This document shows positions 14,854 through 22,009 of a stretch of DNA of 28,123 nt, one piece after another. Within the stretch, counting starts at the first letter, position 1. Each line of letters opens with the position of its first letter. The notes under the pieces are model-generated. The model was not told the origin of the DNA, ran no database searches, and saw nothing but the letters and a program-made list of their open reading frames with translations. The translations under genes were made by a program, and so were the position numbers. Source of the stretch: Oscillibacter sp. (lineage in GTDB: Bacteria; Bacillota; Clostridia; Oscillospirales; Oscillospiraceae); contig DPGF01000121.1 in the NCBI GenBank assembly GCA_003522105.1, positions 2,095 through 30,217 on the forward strand. Direction: 5' to 3'.

Positions 14854-15231
14854 TTACAGCACAAAAATGATGAGGATCGCCACGATCAGCGCATAGATGA
14901 TGACCGTTTCGATGAACACAAGTCCCATCATCATTGACGTGCGGATCTGCCCCGACGCCTCGGGCTGCTCGGCGATATTTTCCGCCGCCTTTGCAACGGC
15001 GTGCGCCATGCCGAGCGCGCCGGCGAAGCACGTCACGCCGATCAGCCCCGCGACCGCCCAGATCTTGCGGATCTTCGAGCTGTTCTCCTCCGACTCGTCG
15101 GCTCCTTCCACCTCGCTCAGCGTCTGCACCGACATCTCGCTGCTCGTTTCGCCGCCCGCAGCGGCCATGGCCGGGATCGTCAGCGCGCACAGCAGCGCCA
15201 ACAGGGCGCACAGTGACCAGATTCGTTTCAT
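14854..15231 (-). CDS. atpE: F1Fo ATP synthase c subunit, copy 2, divergent loop
   Basis: A second c-subunit gene, 125 residues, upstream of atpB. The start is the ATG at 15231 with AAGGAG 7 bases before it; the frame is open further upstream without a ribosome binding site. Residues 1-25 form a signal-like leader (MKRIWSLCALLALLCALTIP), then a very acidic linker (VEGADESEENSSK). In the hairpin the normally conserved loop ARQPEA is AEQPEA, so the loop arginine, which faces gamma and epsilon, is a glutamate. The second helix with Glu108 is identical to that of copy 1. It has its own promoter and a terminator-like hairpin behind it. It may form mixed c-rings with copy 1 or be used under other conditions; multiple c genes in one operon are known from Acetobacterium woodii. 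Confidence 0.9.
   Translation of the reverse strand: MKRIWSLCALLALLCALTIPAMAAAGGETSSEMSVQTLSEVEGADESEENSSKIRKIWAVAGLIGVTCFAGALGMAHAVAKAAENIAEQPEASGQIRTSMMMGLVFIETVIIYALIVAILIIFVL
14867..14977 (-). repeat. 111-base direct repeat, copy in atpE2
   Basis: Partner of 13387-13497 in the same direction; six differences seen by eye, most of them silent. Recombination between the copies would delete atpB and one atpE. Confidence 0.85.
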
Positions 15232-15291
15232 TGTTCCGCTCCTTCCCGCAAAACGCAATTTCTTTATAAAATCTTTATATCCTATATGATG

Positions 15292-15320
15292 ACTATATCC
15301 CCCCCGCGCAGCAAAGGCAA
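15292..15320 (-). promoter_or_regulatory. Promoter of atpE2
   Basis: On the minus strand TTGCCT (15315-15320), a 17-base spacer and TATAGT (15292-15297). It lies just after the dnaC terminator and about 55 bases before the atpE2 start. The spacer contains a run of seven G. A-rich DNA with more TATA-like words follows. Confidence 0.65.
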
Positions 15321-15340
15321 GTTCTTTTTTCCGAAAGCGC

Positions 15341-15375
15341 AAAAAAGAGCCGCCCTGCTTCAAAGGCAGAGCGGC
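15341..15375 (-). terminator. Terminator of the dnaD-dnaC unit
   Basis: On the minus strand a 10-bp stem (15366-15375 with 15349-15358, one G-U pair) with a 7-base loop is followed by TCTTTTTT. It lies 7 bases after the dnaC stop codon. Confidence 0.85.
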
Positions 15376-15382
15376 CGATTTT

Positions 15383-16369
15383 TTATTTTCTCTTCTGCCG
15401 GCGGATATCCTCGCCGAAAAAGAGGAGGATCTGATACTCGCCCTGCAAACGCGAGAGCACCGGCGCGCCGTAGCGCCGCCCGAGCTCGTCGGGGCTCAGA
15501 TTCGTGGAGATAACGGTCTTTTTCCCCGTGATGAGGCGGGTGTTGACGATCTGATACATCGCGCTGTGGACGAAGCTCGTCATCAGCTCGGTGCCGAGAT
15601 CGTCGAGGATCAGCAGGTCGCAGCCGAGCGCACGGCTCACGGCGCTGTCGGCCTCCCCGTCGTCGCGGCCGAACTTCTGCGCTTCAAAGCGGGAGAAGAT
15701 ATGCCCCGCCGTGTCGTACACGACGCTGTGTCCGCTCGCGCTCACCACGCGCGCGATGGACGCAGAGAGAAAGGTTTTCCCCAGCCCCGTGCCGCCGGTG
15801 AGCAGAAGGCTGCCGCTCTTGGGCGAAAATTCGTGCGCATAGTCCTGGCAGATATCATACACGCGCTCCATGTTCGTGCGCGGCGATACGCCAAGCTCCG
15901 CATCCGGCAGCGGAGAATAGTAATCGAAGTTAAAATTCTCAAAGCACTGCGAGCCGAGATCCAAAAGCCCCGAAAGCTCCTTGTTCTGCTCGCTTGCGTA
16001 GTAGGCGCGCAGACACGAACAGACCTCGCTGCCGAGAAAGCCCGTGTCGCCGCAGCGCGGGCACTTGGGCTTTTCCTCCAGATAATCGCTCGGCAGCCCC
16101 ATCTGCGTCAGGAGGAGGCGCTTTTCCTGCTGCAAATTGAGGTTTTCCTCCCGCAGCGCCTCGATCGCCGGGCGCGGGTCTGTGCCGCGGCGCAGCCCCG
16201 AGGCGATGATCTTCGCCATCGTGTGCGACAGCTCGCGGTCGATCTCCTCGATGCGCGGGCATTTTGTGTAGATCGCGCGCTCGCGTGCGCGGAAGTTTTC
16301 CGCGCGGCGCTGCTTGTCCTCGTCAAAGCGCGCCAGCGCCTGACGCATCAGCCGCCCGTCATAAGACAT
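15383..16369 (-). CDS. dnaC: Replicative helicase loader, DnaI/DnaC type ATPase
   Basis: An AAA+ ATPase that loads the replicative DNA helicase at origins or stalled forks. The 328 residues begin with a helical region that probably binds the helicase. A zinc-binding cluster follows (CPRCGDTGFLGSEVCSC, cysteines 103, 106, 117, 119), then the ATPase: Walker A GGTGLGKT at 192-199 and Walker B LLILDDLG at 252-259, with sensor STNLSP near 290. The zinc-binding N-terminal part with an AAA+ C-terminal part is the DnaI layout of Firmicutes, although annotation pipelines often call it DnaC. It lies 19 bases after dnaD, so the two primosome genes form an operon ending at a terminator. Confidence 0.92.
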   Translation of the reverse strand: MSYDGRLMRQALARFDEDKQRRAENFRARERAIYTKCPRIEEIDRELSHTMAKIIASGLRRGTDPRPAIEALREENLNLQQEKRLLLTQMGLPSDYLEEKPKCPRCGDTGFLGSEVCSCLRAYYASEQNKELSGLLDLGSQCFENFNFDYYSPLPDAELGVSPRTNMERVYDICQDYAHEFSPKSGSLLLTGGTGLGKTFLSASIARVVSASGHSVVYDTAGHIFSRFEAQKFGRDDGEADSAVSRALGCDLLILDDLGTELMTSFVHSAMYQIVNTRLITGKKTVISTNLSPDELGRRYGAPVLSRLQGEYQILLFFGEDIRRQKRK

Positions 16370-16388
16370 CGTTCTTCCCCCGCTTTCG

Positions 16389-17309
16389 TTACTGGTTCAG
16401 GTATTCCTTCATCCAGGCGTTGCCGCCGTCGTTGGTGTTCTTCTTCGGCTTGCTCTGCTCCTTGGCGTTCTCAGCCTTCACTTCGGCGAGCGTGTGCAGG
16501 CCCTTTTCGTGCCAGCGCTTCAAAATGCCGTTGCAGTACGGCCAGCGGAACTCGTGGCAGTGCAGGATCGTACGGTCGTAGGCCTCGGCCACCGTTTCCA
16601 CCGGAAAGCCCATCTCCGCCCACGCGGAGAGATACTTTTCCTCGCTCGGCGCGCTCGCGCGGCCCTGCATACGCAGCGCCGCCATGTACTCGGGATATTT
16701 CCCGCGCAGCGCCTGCTCGCGCTTCATGTACTCGCTGGCCTTTTCGATGGAAAAGAGCTCCTTGCGCGCCCAGACGTAGCCCTCTTTTTCGATCTCGCGC
16801 ATGTTGGGCAGCCGCCCCTCGCCGAACTGCTGCTCCTTTTTGCCGATGCAGTAGTTCACCAGCGTGTAGACCACGTCCGCCGGCAGGCCGAGATTTTCGT
16901 AAAGCCCAAGGAGCTTTTTGACCGACGGCGTCGAAAGTGGGCCGAGCTTGTGCTCCACCTCGCGCAAAAGGCAGGCAAAGCGCCCGTCGCCCTCCAGCTT
17001 GCGCGCGATGTCCTCGCGCGTGTACTCGGGCGGTTCGTTGAGCTGCGGCGGAAGCGGCGCTTCCTCTTTTTTCTCCGGCGCGCCGACGAGCTTCATCTCG
17101 TAGAGCGCCTGTTCCGCCGCGCGCAGGCGGCTTTCGTCCCACTTGAGCTCGCGCGCGAGCTTTTCCGCGTCGGCTGCACCGCGCGCGTGCAGGATGGCGA
17201 GGTACAAAAGCGCCGCGTCGCCGCTGCCACCCGCGATCAACCGCTTGACCGTTGCCGGAGAAAGCGTGATGTTTTCTTCCGTGTTCAGATGCAGCACATA
17301 GCCTGCCAT
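16389..17309 (-). CDS. dnaD: DnaD-domain primosome protein
   Basis: DnaD-family proteins bind and remodel DNA during assembly of the replication primosome. The 306 residues have an N-terminal winged-helix-like part (about 15-75, SPATVKRLIAGGSGDAALLY) and two DnaB_2/DnaD C-terminal-type regions, one near 95-165 (REVEHKLGPLSTPSVKKLLG) and one near 205-275, ending in the typical FRWPYCNGILKRWHEKG. A charged tail follows. Two such domains in one protein are common in clostridia. The start ATG at 17309 has AAAGGAGG upstream and a promoter beyond it. The gene is divergent from zapA and is followed by the helicase loader gene. Confidence 0.9.
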   Translation of the reverse strand: MAGYVLHLNTEENITLSPATVKRLIAGGSGDAALLYLAILHARGAADAEKLARELKWDESRLRAAEQALYEMKLVGAPEKKEEAPLPPQLNEPPEYTREDIARKLEGDGRFACLLREVEHKLGPLSTPSVKKLLGLYENLGLPADVVYTLVNYCIGKKEQQFGEGRLPNMREIEKEGYVWARKELFSIEKASEYMKREQALRGKYPEYMAALRMQGRASAPSEEKYLSAWAEMGFPVETVAEAYDRTILHCHEFRWPYCNGILKRWHEKGLHTLAEVKAENAKEQSKPKKNTNDGGNAWMKEYLNQ

Positions 17310-17345
17310 GCGCCCCGCCTCCTTTCGCCTCGATTCGATTCTACC

Positions 17346-17374
17346 ATTCTACATGAAATTTTCCCGTTCGTAAA
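17346..17374 (-). promoter_or_regulatory. Promoter of dnaD-dnaC
   Basis: On the minus strand TTTACG (17369-17374), a 17-base spacer and TAGAAT (17346-17351). It faces away from the zapA promoter, with about 20 bases between the two -35 elements. Confidence 0.65.
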
Positions 17375-17385
17375 CATGAAATTTT
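17351..17385. repeat. Two direct copies of ACATGAAATTTT between dnaD and zapA
   Basis: The 12-base word occurs at 17351-17362 and 17374-17385, 23 bases apart, about two helical turns. Both copies lie inside or next to the dnaD promoter elements. This spacing suits a regulator bound to one face of DNA, but no known regulator is recognised. Confidence 0.5.
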
Positions 17386-17395
17386 TGCTGCCCCC

Positions 17396-17424
17396 TTTTC
17401 ACATTTTCACTCTCGTGTTATACT
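17396..17424 (+). promoter_or_regulatory. Promoter of zapA and downstream genes
   Basis: TTTTCA (17396-17401), 17-base spacer, and TATACT (17419-17424) with an upstream TG giving TGTTATACT, an extended -10. The same nine bases form the -10 of parA at 26180-26188. Confidence 0.7.
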
Positions 17425-17492
17425 ATTGGGGATTATATGGGTGGAAATTGCCCTTTTTTGTGCAACGCCGAAGAAGAAAGGAGCACACAATC

Positions 17493-17810
17493 ATGGAAAA
17501 CCGCATTACCGTCTCTATTTGCGACGAGGAATACACCTTTGTCGCCGAGGAAGCCCCCTCTTACATGCAGAAGGTCGGCTCCTACGTCAACGACAAGATG
17601 AGCGAGCTGCTCAACTCTGCCAAGGTCGGCCGCACGGACGCCGCCGTGCTGACCGCCGTGAACATCACCGACGAGCTTTTCAAGGAGCGCGAGGCCGGCG
17701 ACGCGCTGCGCCGTCAGGTCAAGCAGTACCTCGACGAGGCTTCTCAGGCCAAAAACGAGGTCAGCGAACTCAAGCGCGAGATCTTCAAGCTCCAGCAGCA
17801 GAAAAAGTAA
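17493..17810 (+). CDS. zapA: Cell division protein ZapA
   Basis: ZapA binds FtsZ and bundles filaments in the division ring. The 105-residue protein has the typical N-terminal part (MENRITVSICDEEYTFVAEE, then SYMQKVGSYVNDKMSELL), the DAAVLTAVNITDELFKE helix and a C-terminal coiled coil. The ATG at 17493 is chosen because AAAGGAG lies 9 bases upstream and a promoter precedes it; the open frame extends far upstream only as a shadow of dnaD. The next gene begins three bases after the stop codon. zapA followed by U32-family genes is a common arrangement in Firmicutes. Confidence 0.92.
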   Translation: MENRITVSICDEEYTFVAEEAPSYMQKVGSYVNDKMSELLNSAKVGRTDAAVLTAVNITDELFKEREAGDALRRQVKQYLDEASQAKNEVSELKREIFKLQQQKK

Positions 17811-17813
17811 GCC

Positions 17814-19934
17814 TTGACGACTGAACTGTTGGCGCCCGCAGGCGGGCGGGAAGCGCTCGTTGCCGCCGTGCAGAGCGGCGCGGACGCAGTTTATATGGGT
17901 TTCGGCGCGTTCAACGCGCGCCGCAGCGCGAGGAACTTCTCCGACGAGGAATTCCGCACGGCGGTCTCTTATTGCCATTTGCGGGGCGTGAAGGTCTATC
18001 TGACGCTCAATACGCTCGTCACCGACCGCGAGCTGCCCCTGCTTGCCGACGCGGCGCGCGTTGCCTCGGCGTACGGCGTGGACGCGATCCTGGTGCAGGA
18101 TTGGGGCGTTCTGGCGACGCTGCAAAAAATCATCCCCGACGTGCCGCTGCACGCTTCCACGCAGATGAGCCTGCACACGCTCTCGGGCGTTCAGGAAGCG
18201 GCAAGGCTCGGCATGACGCGCGCGGTGCTCGCGCGCGAGCTGAACCGCGGTGAAATTGCCGAGATCTGCAAAAAGAGCCCCATCGAGATCGAAACCTTCG
18301 TCCACGGCGCGCTGTGCATGTGCTACAGCGGCCAGTGCGAGATGTCCGCCGTCATCGGGCGGCGCAGCGGCAACCGCGGCGCCTGCGCCCAGCCCTGCCG
18401 GCTTCCCTACGGCTTTTCCGGCAAGGCAAACGCTCACCCGCTGAGCTTGAAGGACGCGTGCCTTGCCCCCTTCGTGCCCGAAATGCAGGACATGGGCGTT
18501 GCCTGTCTCAAGATCGAAGGGCGCATGAAGCGCCCGGAATATGTCGCCGCCGTGACGGAGATCTACGCGCGCCTTCTGCGCGAGCATCGCGCGCCGACGA
18601 AGGACGAGCAGAAAAAGCTCGCCCTCGCCTTCTCGCGCGACGGCTTCACCGAGGGGTATTACCGCGGTGCGCGTGGGCGCGAGATGTTCGGCACGCGGCC
18701 GGAAAACGCAAGATGGCCGGAGGACTGGTTTGGGGAGCTGCGCGCCCGCTATGAAAAGGAAGACCTGCGGCTCGTGCCGCTCACGTTCGACTGCACCATC
18801 CGCGCGGGAGAGCCGATGCGCCTGACGGCAACGGATCCGGACGGCCACGCGCTCACCGTCACCGGAAATGTGCCCGAGGCGGCGCGAAACCGCGCGCTCA
18901 CGGCGGAAGAGGTGGAAACACGCCTCAAAAAAACCGGCGGCACGGCGTTTACGGTCGATTTTTGCGCGGTCACGCTGGACGATGGCCTCGCCGTCAGCGC
19001 GGGCGCGCTCAACGCCCTGCGCCGCGAGGCGCTCTCGCAGATGGAAGCGCTGCGCACCGCCGCGCCCGAGCGCCGCGCGTTCGGCTTTGTCCCGCCAACG
19101 CCGGTCAAAAACAGCGCCGAAAAGCCGCTTCTGACGGTTTCTCTCCACCGCGCCGCGCAGCTGAGCGAGGAGCTCATCGCTCTCTCCCCCGCGCGCGTCT
19201 ATCTCCCCGTCGAGCTGCTGCCGCAGCTTGACCTTGCACCCTATCGCGGCAGGACGGATTTTTTCGCGCTCTTGCCGCGCATCTACCGCACACAGGACGA
19301 GCCTATGTTGCGCGCGCTGCTCGAAGACGGCGTCAAAAAGGGCGTCACGGGCGTGTCGATTGCCAACCTCGGCCATCTCTCGCTCGTGCGCGGACTCGAT
19401 GCAGCGCTCCACGGCGACTGGGCGCTGAACGTCTATAACTCCGCCGCGCTCTCTTTCTGGAAGAAGGAGGGGCTTTCGAGTGCCTGCGCTTCCTTCGAGC
19501 TGCGCGACGCGCAGCTGCGCGACCTCAGCAAGTGTCTGCCCTGCGAGGCCATTGTCTACGGCAGGCTCCCGCTCATGGTCACGGAGAACTGCCTGAATGC
19601 AAACGAGTCCGGCTGTCGATACTTTCAGGAGCGCCCTGCGTCCGTCCCGGCGGACGGCGCGTGCGCAAGCGCGCCGGAGCTGACCGACCGCCGCGGCGAG
19701 CACTTCCCCGTGCTGCGCGCGTGGGGCTGCCGCAGCGAGATCGAGAACGGAAAAATTCTCTACCTCGCGGACAAGGCGCGCGACTGGCAGAGCCTTGGAC
19801 TGCGCTATGCCTGCCTGCGCTTTACGACGGAATCGCCCGAGGACTGCGTGCGCATGCTGCGCGCCTATCAGGGCGAGGCCGTCGATGCGCCGGAAAATAT
19901 CACGCGCGGTCTCTTCTACCGCGGCGCAGAATAA
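17814..19934 (+). CDS. U32-family protein (RlhA/TrhP-like RNA hydroxylation or peptidase)
   Basis: A 706-residue U32-family protein. The family was named for collagenase-like peptidases, but the better studied bacterial members help hydroxylate tRNA (TrhP) or 23S rRNA (RlhA). The start is a TTG at 17814 (MTTELLAPAGGREALVAAVQ), which gives the family's normal N-terminus; no strong ribosome binding site is seen, and with only three bases after the zapA stop, translation is probably coupled. The U32 signature ETFVHGALCMCYSGQCEMS carries Cys168, Cys170 and Cys175, and GACAQPC adds Cys191 and Cys195; several of these may hold a metal cluster. The long C-terminal half resembles the DUF3656-containing form, as in RlhA. 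The exact RNA target cannot be told from sequence. Confidence 0.88.
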   Translation: MTTELLAPAGGREALVAAVQSGADAVYMGFGAFNARRSARNFSDEEFRTAVSYCHLRGVKVYLTLNTLVTDRELPLLADAARVASAYGVDAILVQDWGVLATLQKIIPDVPLHASTQMSLHTLSGVQEAARLGMTRAVLARELNRGEIAEICKKSPIEIETFVHGALCMCYSGQCEMSAVIGRRSGNRGACAQPCRLPYGFSGKANAHPLSLKDACLAPFVPEMQDMGVACLKIEGRMKRPEYVAAVTEIYARLLREHRAPTKDEQKKLALAFSRDGFTEGYYRGARGREMFGTRPENARWPEDWFGELRARYEKEDLRLVPLTFDCTIRAGEPMRLTATDPDGHALTVTGNVPEAARNRALTAEEVETRLKKTGGTAFTVDFCAVTLDDGLAVSAGALNALRREALSQMEALRTAAPERRAFGFVPPTPVKNSAEKPLLTVSLHRAAQLSEELIALSPARVYLPVELLPQLDLAPYRGRTDFFALLPRIYRTQDEPMLRALLEDGVKKGVTGVSIANLGHLSLVRGLDAALHGDWALNVYNSAALSFWKKEGLSSACASFELRDAQLRDLSKCLPCEAIVYGRLPLMVTENCLNANESGCRYFQERPASVPADGACASAPELTDRRGEHFPVLRAWGCRSEIENGKILYLADKARDWQSLGLRYACLRFTTESPEDCVRMLRAYQGEAVDAPENITRGLFYRGAE

Positions 19935-19995
19935 ATCCGAATTGTAATTTTTTATCTTGATTATACTTTTTATTATCAAATAGTGAGGCAATATC

Positions 19996-20568
19996 ATGGC
20001 AATCGTTTTGGCATCTCAATCCCCGCGCCGTCAGGAGCTGCTCGCCCGCATCGGCGTGGAGGACTTTAAGACCCTCTCGCTCGACATTGACGAGAGCTAT
20101 CCGGAAGGTCTTTCTCCCGAGGACACGGTGCGCTACATCGCAAAGAAAAAATGCGACGCAGCAGCCGCCCTCTGCTCCCCCGACGATCTCATCATCACGG
20201 CGGACACGATGGTCTTTTTGGGCAATGACCGTCTTGGCAAACCGCGCGATGAGGAGGACGCGCTGCGTATGCTGCGCGCGCTTTCCGGCCGCGCTCACAC
20301 GGTCTGCACGGGCGTAAGCGTTCGCCGCGGCGCGCAGGAAGAGCGCTTCGCCGTATCCACGCGCGTCTTTTTCCGCCCGATGACCGATGACGAGATCCGC
20401 GCCTACATCAAAACCGGCGAGCCGATGGACAAAGCCGGCGCCTACGGCGTGCAGAGCCGCGGCGCGCTCTTTGTCGAGCGCATCGACGGCGACTTTTTCA
20501 ACGTCATGGGACTCCCCGTGGAGCAGCTCGGACTCGTGCTCGCGCGCTTCGGCGTGAAGCTGCTCTGA
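19996..20568 (+). CDS. maf: Maf-family nucleoside triphosphate pyrophosphatase
   Basis: Maf proteins hydrolyse canonical or modified nucleoside triphosphates such as dTTP/UTP to monophosphates and have been linked to septum control in Bacillus. The 190-residue protein shows the N-terminal signature LASQSPRRQELL, the acidic IDESYPE, the catalytic-type ADTMV with Asp70, and GKPRDEEDA, then DKAGAYGVQSRGALFVERI near the end. The ATG at 19996 has GTGAGG upstream. The 61-base AT-rich gap before it contains TATACT-like words but no clear -35. It is the first gene of the maf-mreC-mreD-mrdA cluster; its usual neighbour mreB is not here. Confidence 0.93.
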   Translation: MAIVLASQSPRRQELLARIGVEDFKTLSLDIDESYPEGLSPEDTVRYIAKKKCDAAAALCSPDDLIITADTMVFLGNDRLGKPRDEEDALRMLRALSGRAHTVCTGVSVRRGAQEERFAVSTRVFFRPMTDDEIRAYIKTGEPMDKAGAYGVQSRGALFVERIDGDFFNVMGLPVEQLGLVLARFGVKLL

Positions 20569-20605
20569 GCCTCTCCCCTGCCCCACTGCGAAAGGAGGGT
20601 AAGCC

Positions 20606-21445
20606 TTGAAAGAATTTTTCCGCCGCCACGGATTGCGCATTCTGGCTGCCGCCGCGGCGGTCGCCGTGCTTTTGAGCCTGCTGACGTATTTTTCATCGAC
20701 CTCGTCGGTGCTGGAGAATATCGCAGGCGTGCTGACCTCGCCGTTCCGCGCCGCCACCACCGCCGTGAGCGGCTGGGTGGCCGACAAGCGGCAGTATTAT
20801 GAGGACGTCACCTCGCTCAAGGAGGAAAACGCGGCGCTCAAAAAGGAGGTCGCGGAGCTGCGCGCCCAGCAGCGTCAGGCGCAGGCCGACAGCGAGGAAA
20901 ACAAGCTCCTGCGCGAGCTTTTGAAGCTGCAGGAGCAGCGGCGCGACTTCCAGTTCGTCTCCACGGCCGTGCTTGCCCACAGCGAGAGCAGCTGGACTTC
21001 TTCGCTGACGCTGAACCACGGCACCGATCAGGGCATCGCCGCGGGCGACTGCGTGGTGAGCGCCGAGGGTTATCTTGTCGGCATCATCTCCGAGGTTGGC
21101 TACAACTGGTCGACCGTCCTGACCATCATCGACACGGATACCGAGCTTGGCGCGCGCATCTTCCGCACCGGCGAAGTCGCCGTGGCGGAGGGGGACTTTG
21201 CCCTCATGGGTCAGGGCAGGCTGAAGCTCTCCTACCTCACCTCGGACGATGAGGTGCTCATCGGCGACCAGATCGTCACCTCGGGTCTCGGCGGATACTA
21301 TCCGAGCGGGCTTGTCATCGGCGCGGTCGAGTCGCTCAAAACGGGCGACGACGGCCTTGCCCGCTATGCCGTTCTTGCCCCCATGATGGACTTCAACACC
21401 CTCACCGAGGTGTTTGTCATCACGGACTTCGCTATCGTCGACTGA
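20606..21445 (+). CDS. mreC: Rod-shape protein MreC
   Basis: MreC is a membrane-anchored scaffold of the elongasome that activates PBP2. The 279-residue protein has a short cytoplasmic start, one membrane helix (about residues 9-29), a coiled coil at about 65-110 (SLKEENAALKKEVAELRAQQ) and two beta domains (for example SAEGYLVGIISEVGYNWSTV, then TSGLGGYYPSGLVIG). The start is the TTG at 20606: AAAGGAGGG lies 6 bases upstream and no better codon exists. It lies 37 bases after maf and 11 before mreD. Confidence 0.95.
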   Translation: MKEFFRRHGLRILAAAAAVAVLLSLLTYFSSTSSVLENIAGVLTSPFRAATTAVSGWVADKRQYYEDVTSLKEENAALKKEVAELRAQQRQAQADSEENKLLRELLKLQEQRRDFQFVSTAVLAHSESSWTSSLTLNHGTDQGIAAGDCVVSAEGYLVGIISEVGYNWSTVLTIIDTDTELGARIFRTGEVAVAEGDFALMGQGRLKLSYLTSDDEVLIGDQIVTSGLGGYYPSGLVIGAVESLKTGDDGLARYAVLAPMMDFNTLTEVFVITDFAIVD

Positions 21446-21456
21446 GGAGGGTATCC

Positions 21457-21966
21457 ATGAATCTCTCTCAAACCGCCATACTCAAATGGACGTTTTACGC
21501 GCTCGCCGCGGCGGCGCTGTTCTTCCTGCGGCGGCTGTTTCTCGGCTCGATGACGTTTTTCGGCGTCCTTCCCTTCCTGCCGCCCGTCGTTCTCGCGGTC
21601 ATCGCCTCGTTTGAGCTGCCGCAGCCGTCGGTGATCGCGGGCATCGTGTTCGGCGCGCTGTGCGACCTTGTGCTGCCCGCGCCGTTTCCCTGTCTGTACA
21701 CCGTTGCATTCACGATCTCCGCGCTGCTCATCTCCACGCTCGTCAGCAATCTCTTGCAGCAGGGCTTTCCCCGCGCGCTGCTCTCGTGCGTGCTGACGTT
21801 TCTGATCGTTGATCTCTTGCAGGCTGCCGCGCTGCTGCCGCGCGGCGGGAGCGACGCCATCGTGCCGATGCTCTCGCTCTTTGCGCGCGAAACGCTGCTC
21901 TCGTGCCTGCTGCTTGCGCCGGTATATCCGGCGCTGCGCGCCGTACACCGTGCCTTCCCCGACTGA
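21457..21966 (+). CDS. mreD: Rod-shape protein MreD
   Basis: MreD is a small polytopic membrane partner of MreC in the elongation complex. The 169-residue protein is nearly all hydrophobic, with about five membrane helices and the family's typical central stretch VIAGIVFGALCDLVLPAP. The ATG at 21457 has GAGGAGGG upstream. Sequence conservation in this family is low, so the identification rests on hydrophobicity, that motif and the position between mreC and the PBP2 gene. Confidence 0.9.
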   Translation: MNLSQTAILKWTFYALAAAALFFLRRLFLGSMTFFGVLPFLPPVVLAVIASFELPQPSVIAGIVFGALCDLVLPAPFPCLYTVAFTISALLISTLVSNLLQQGFPRALLSCVLTFLIVDLLQAAALLPRGGSDAIVPMLSLFARETLLSCLLLAPVYPALRAVHRAFPD

Positions 21967-22009
21967 TTTTTTCTAATTTCCCCATCGCCTTCGCAGAAAG
22001 GAGGCCGCC

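Noticed and set aside
17433..19997. An 854-codon open frame on the minus strand across the U32 gene
   Set aside because: It is a shadow of the GC-rich U32 and zapA genes, with a low-complexity Arg/Ala-rich product and no recognisable domain or suitable start.
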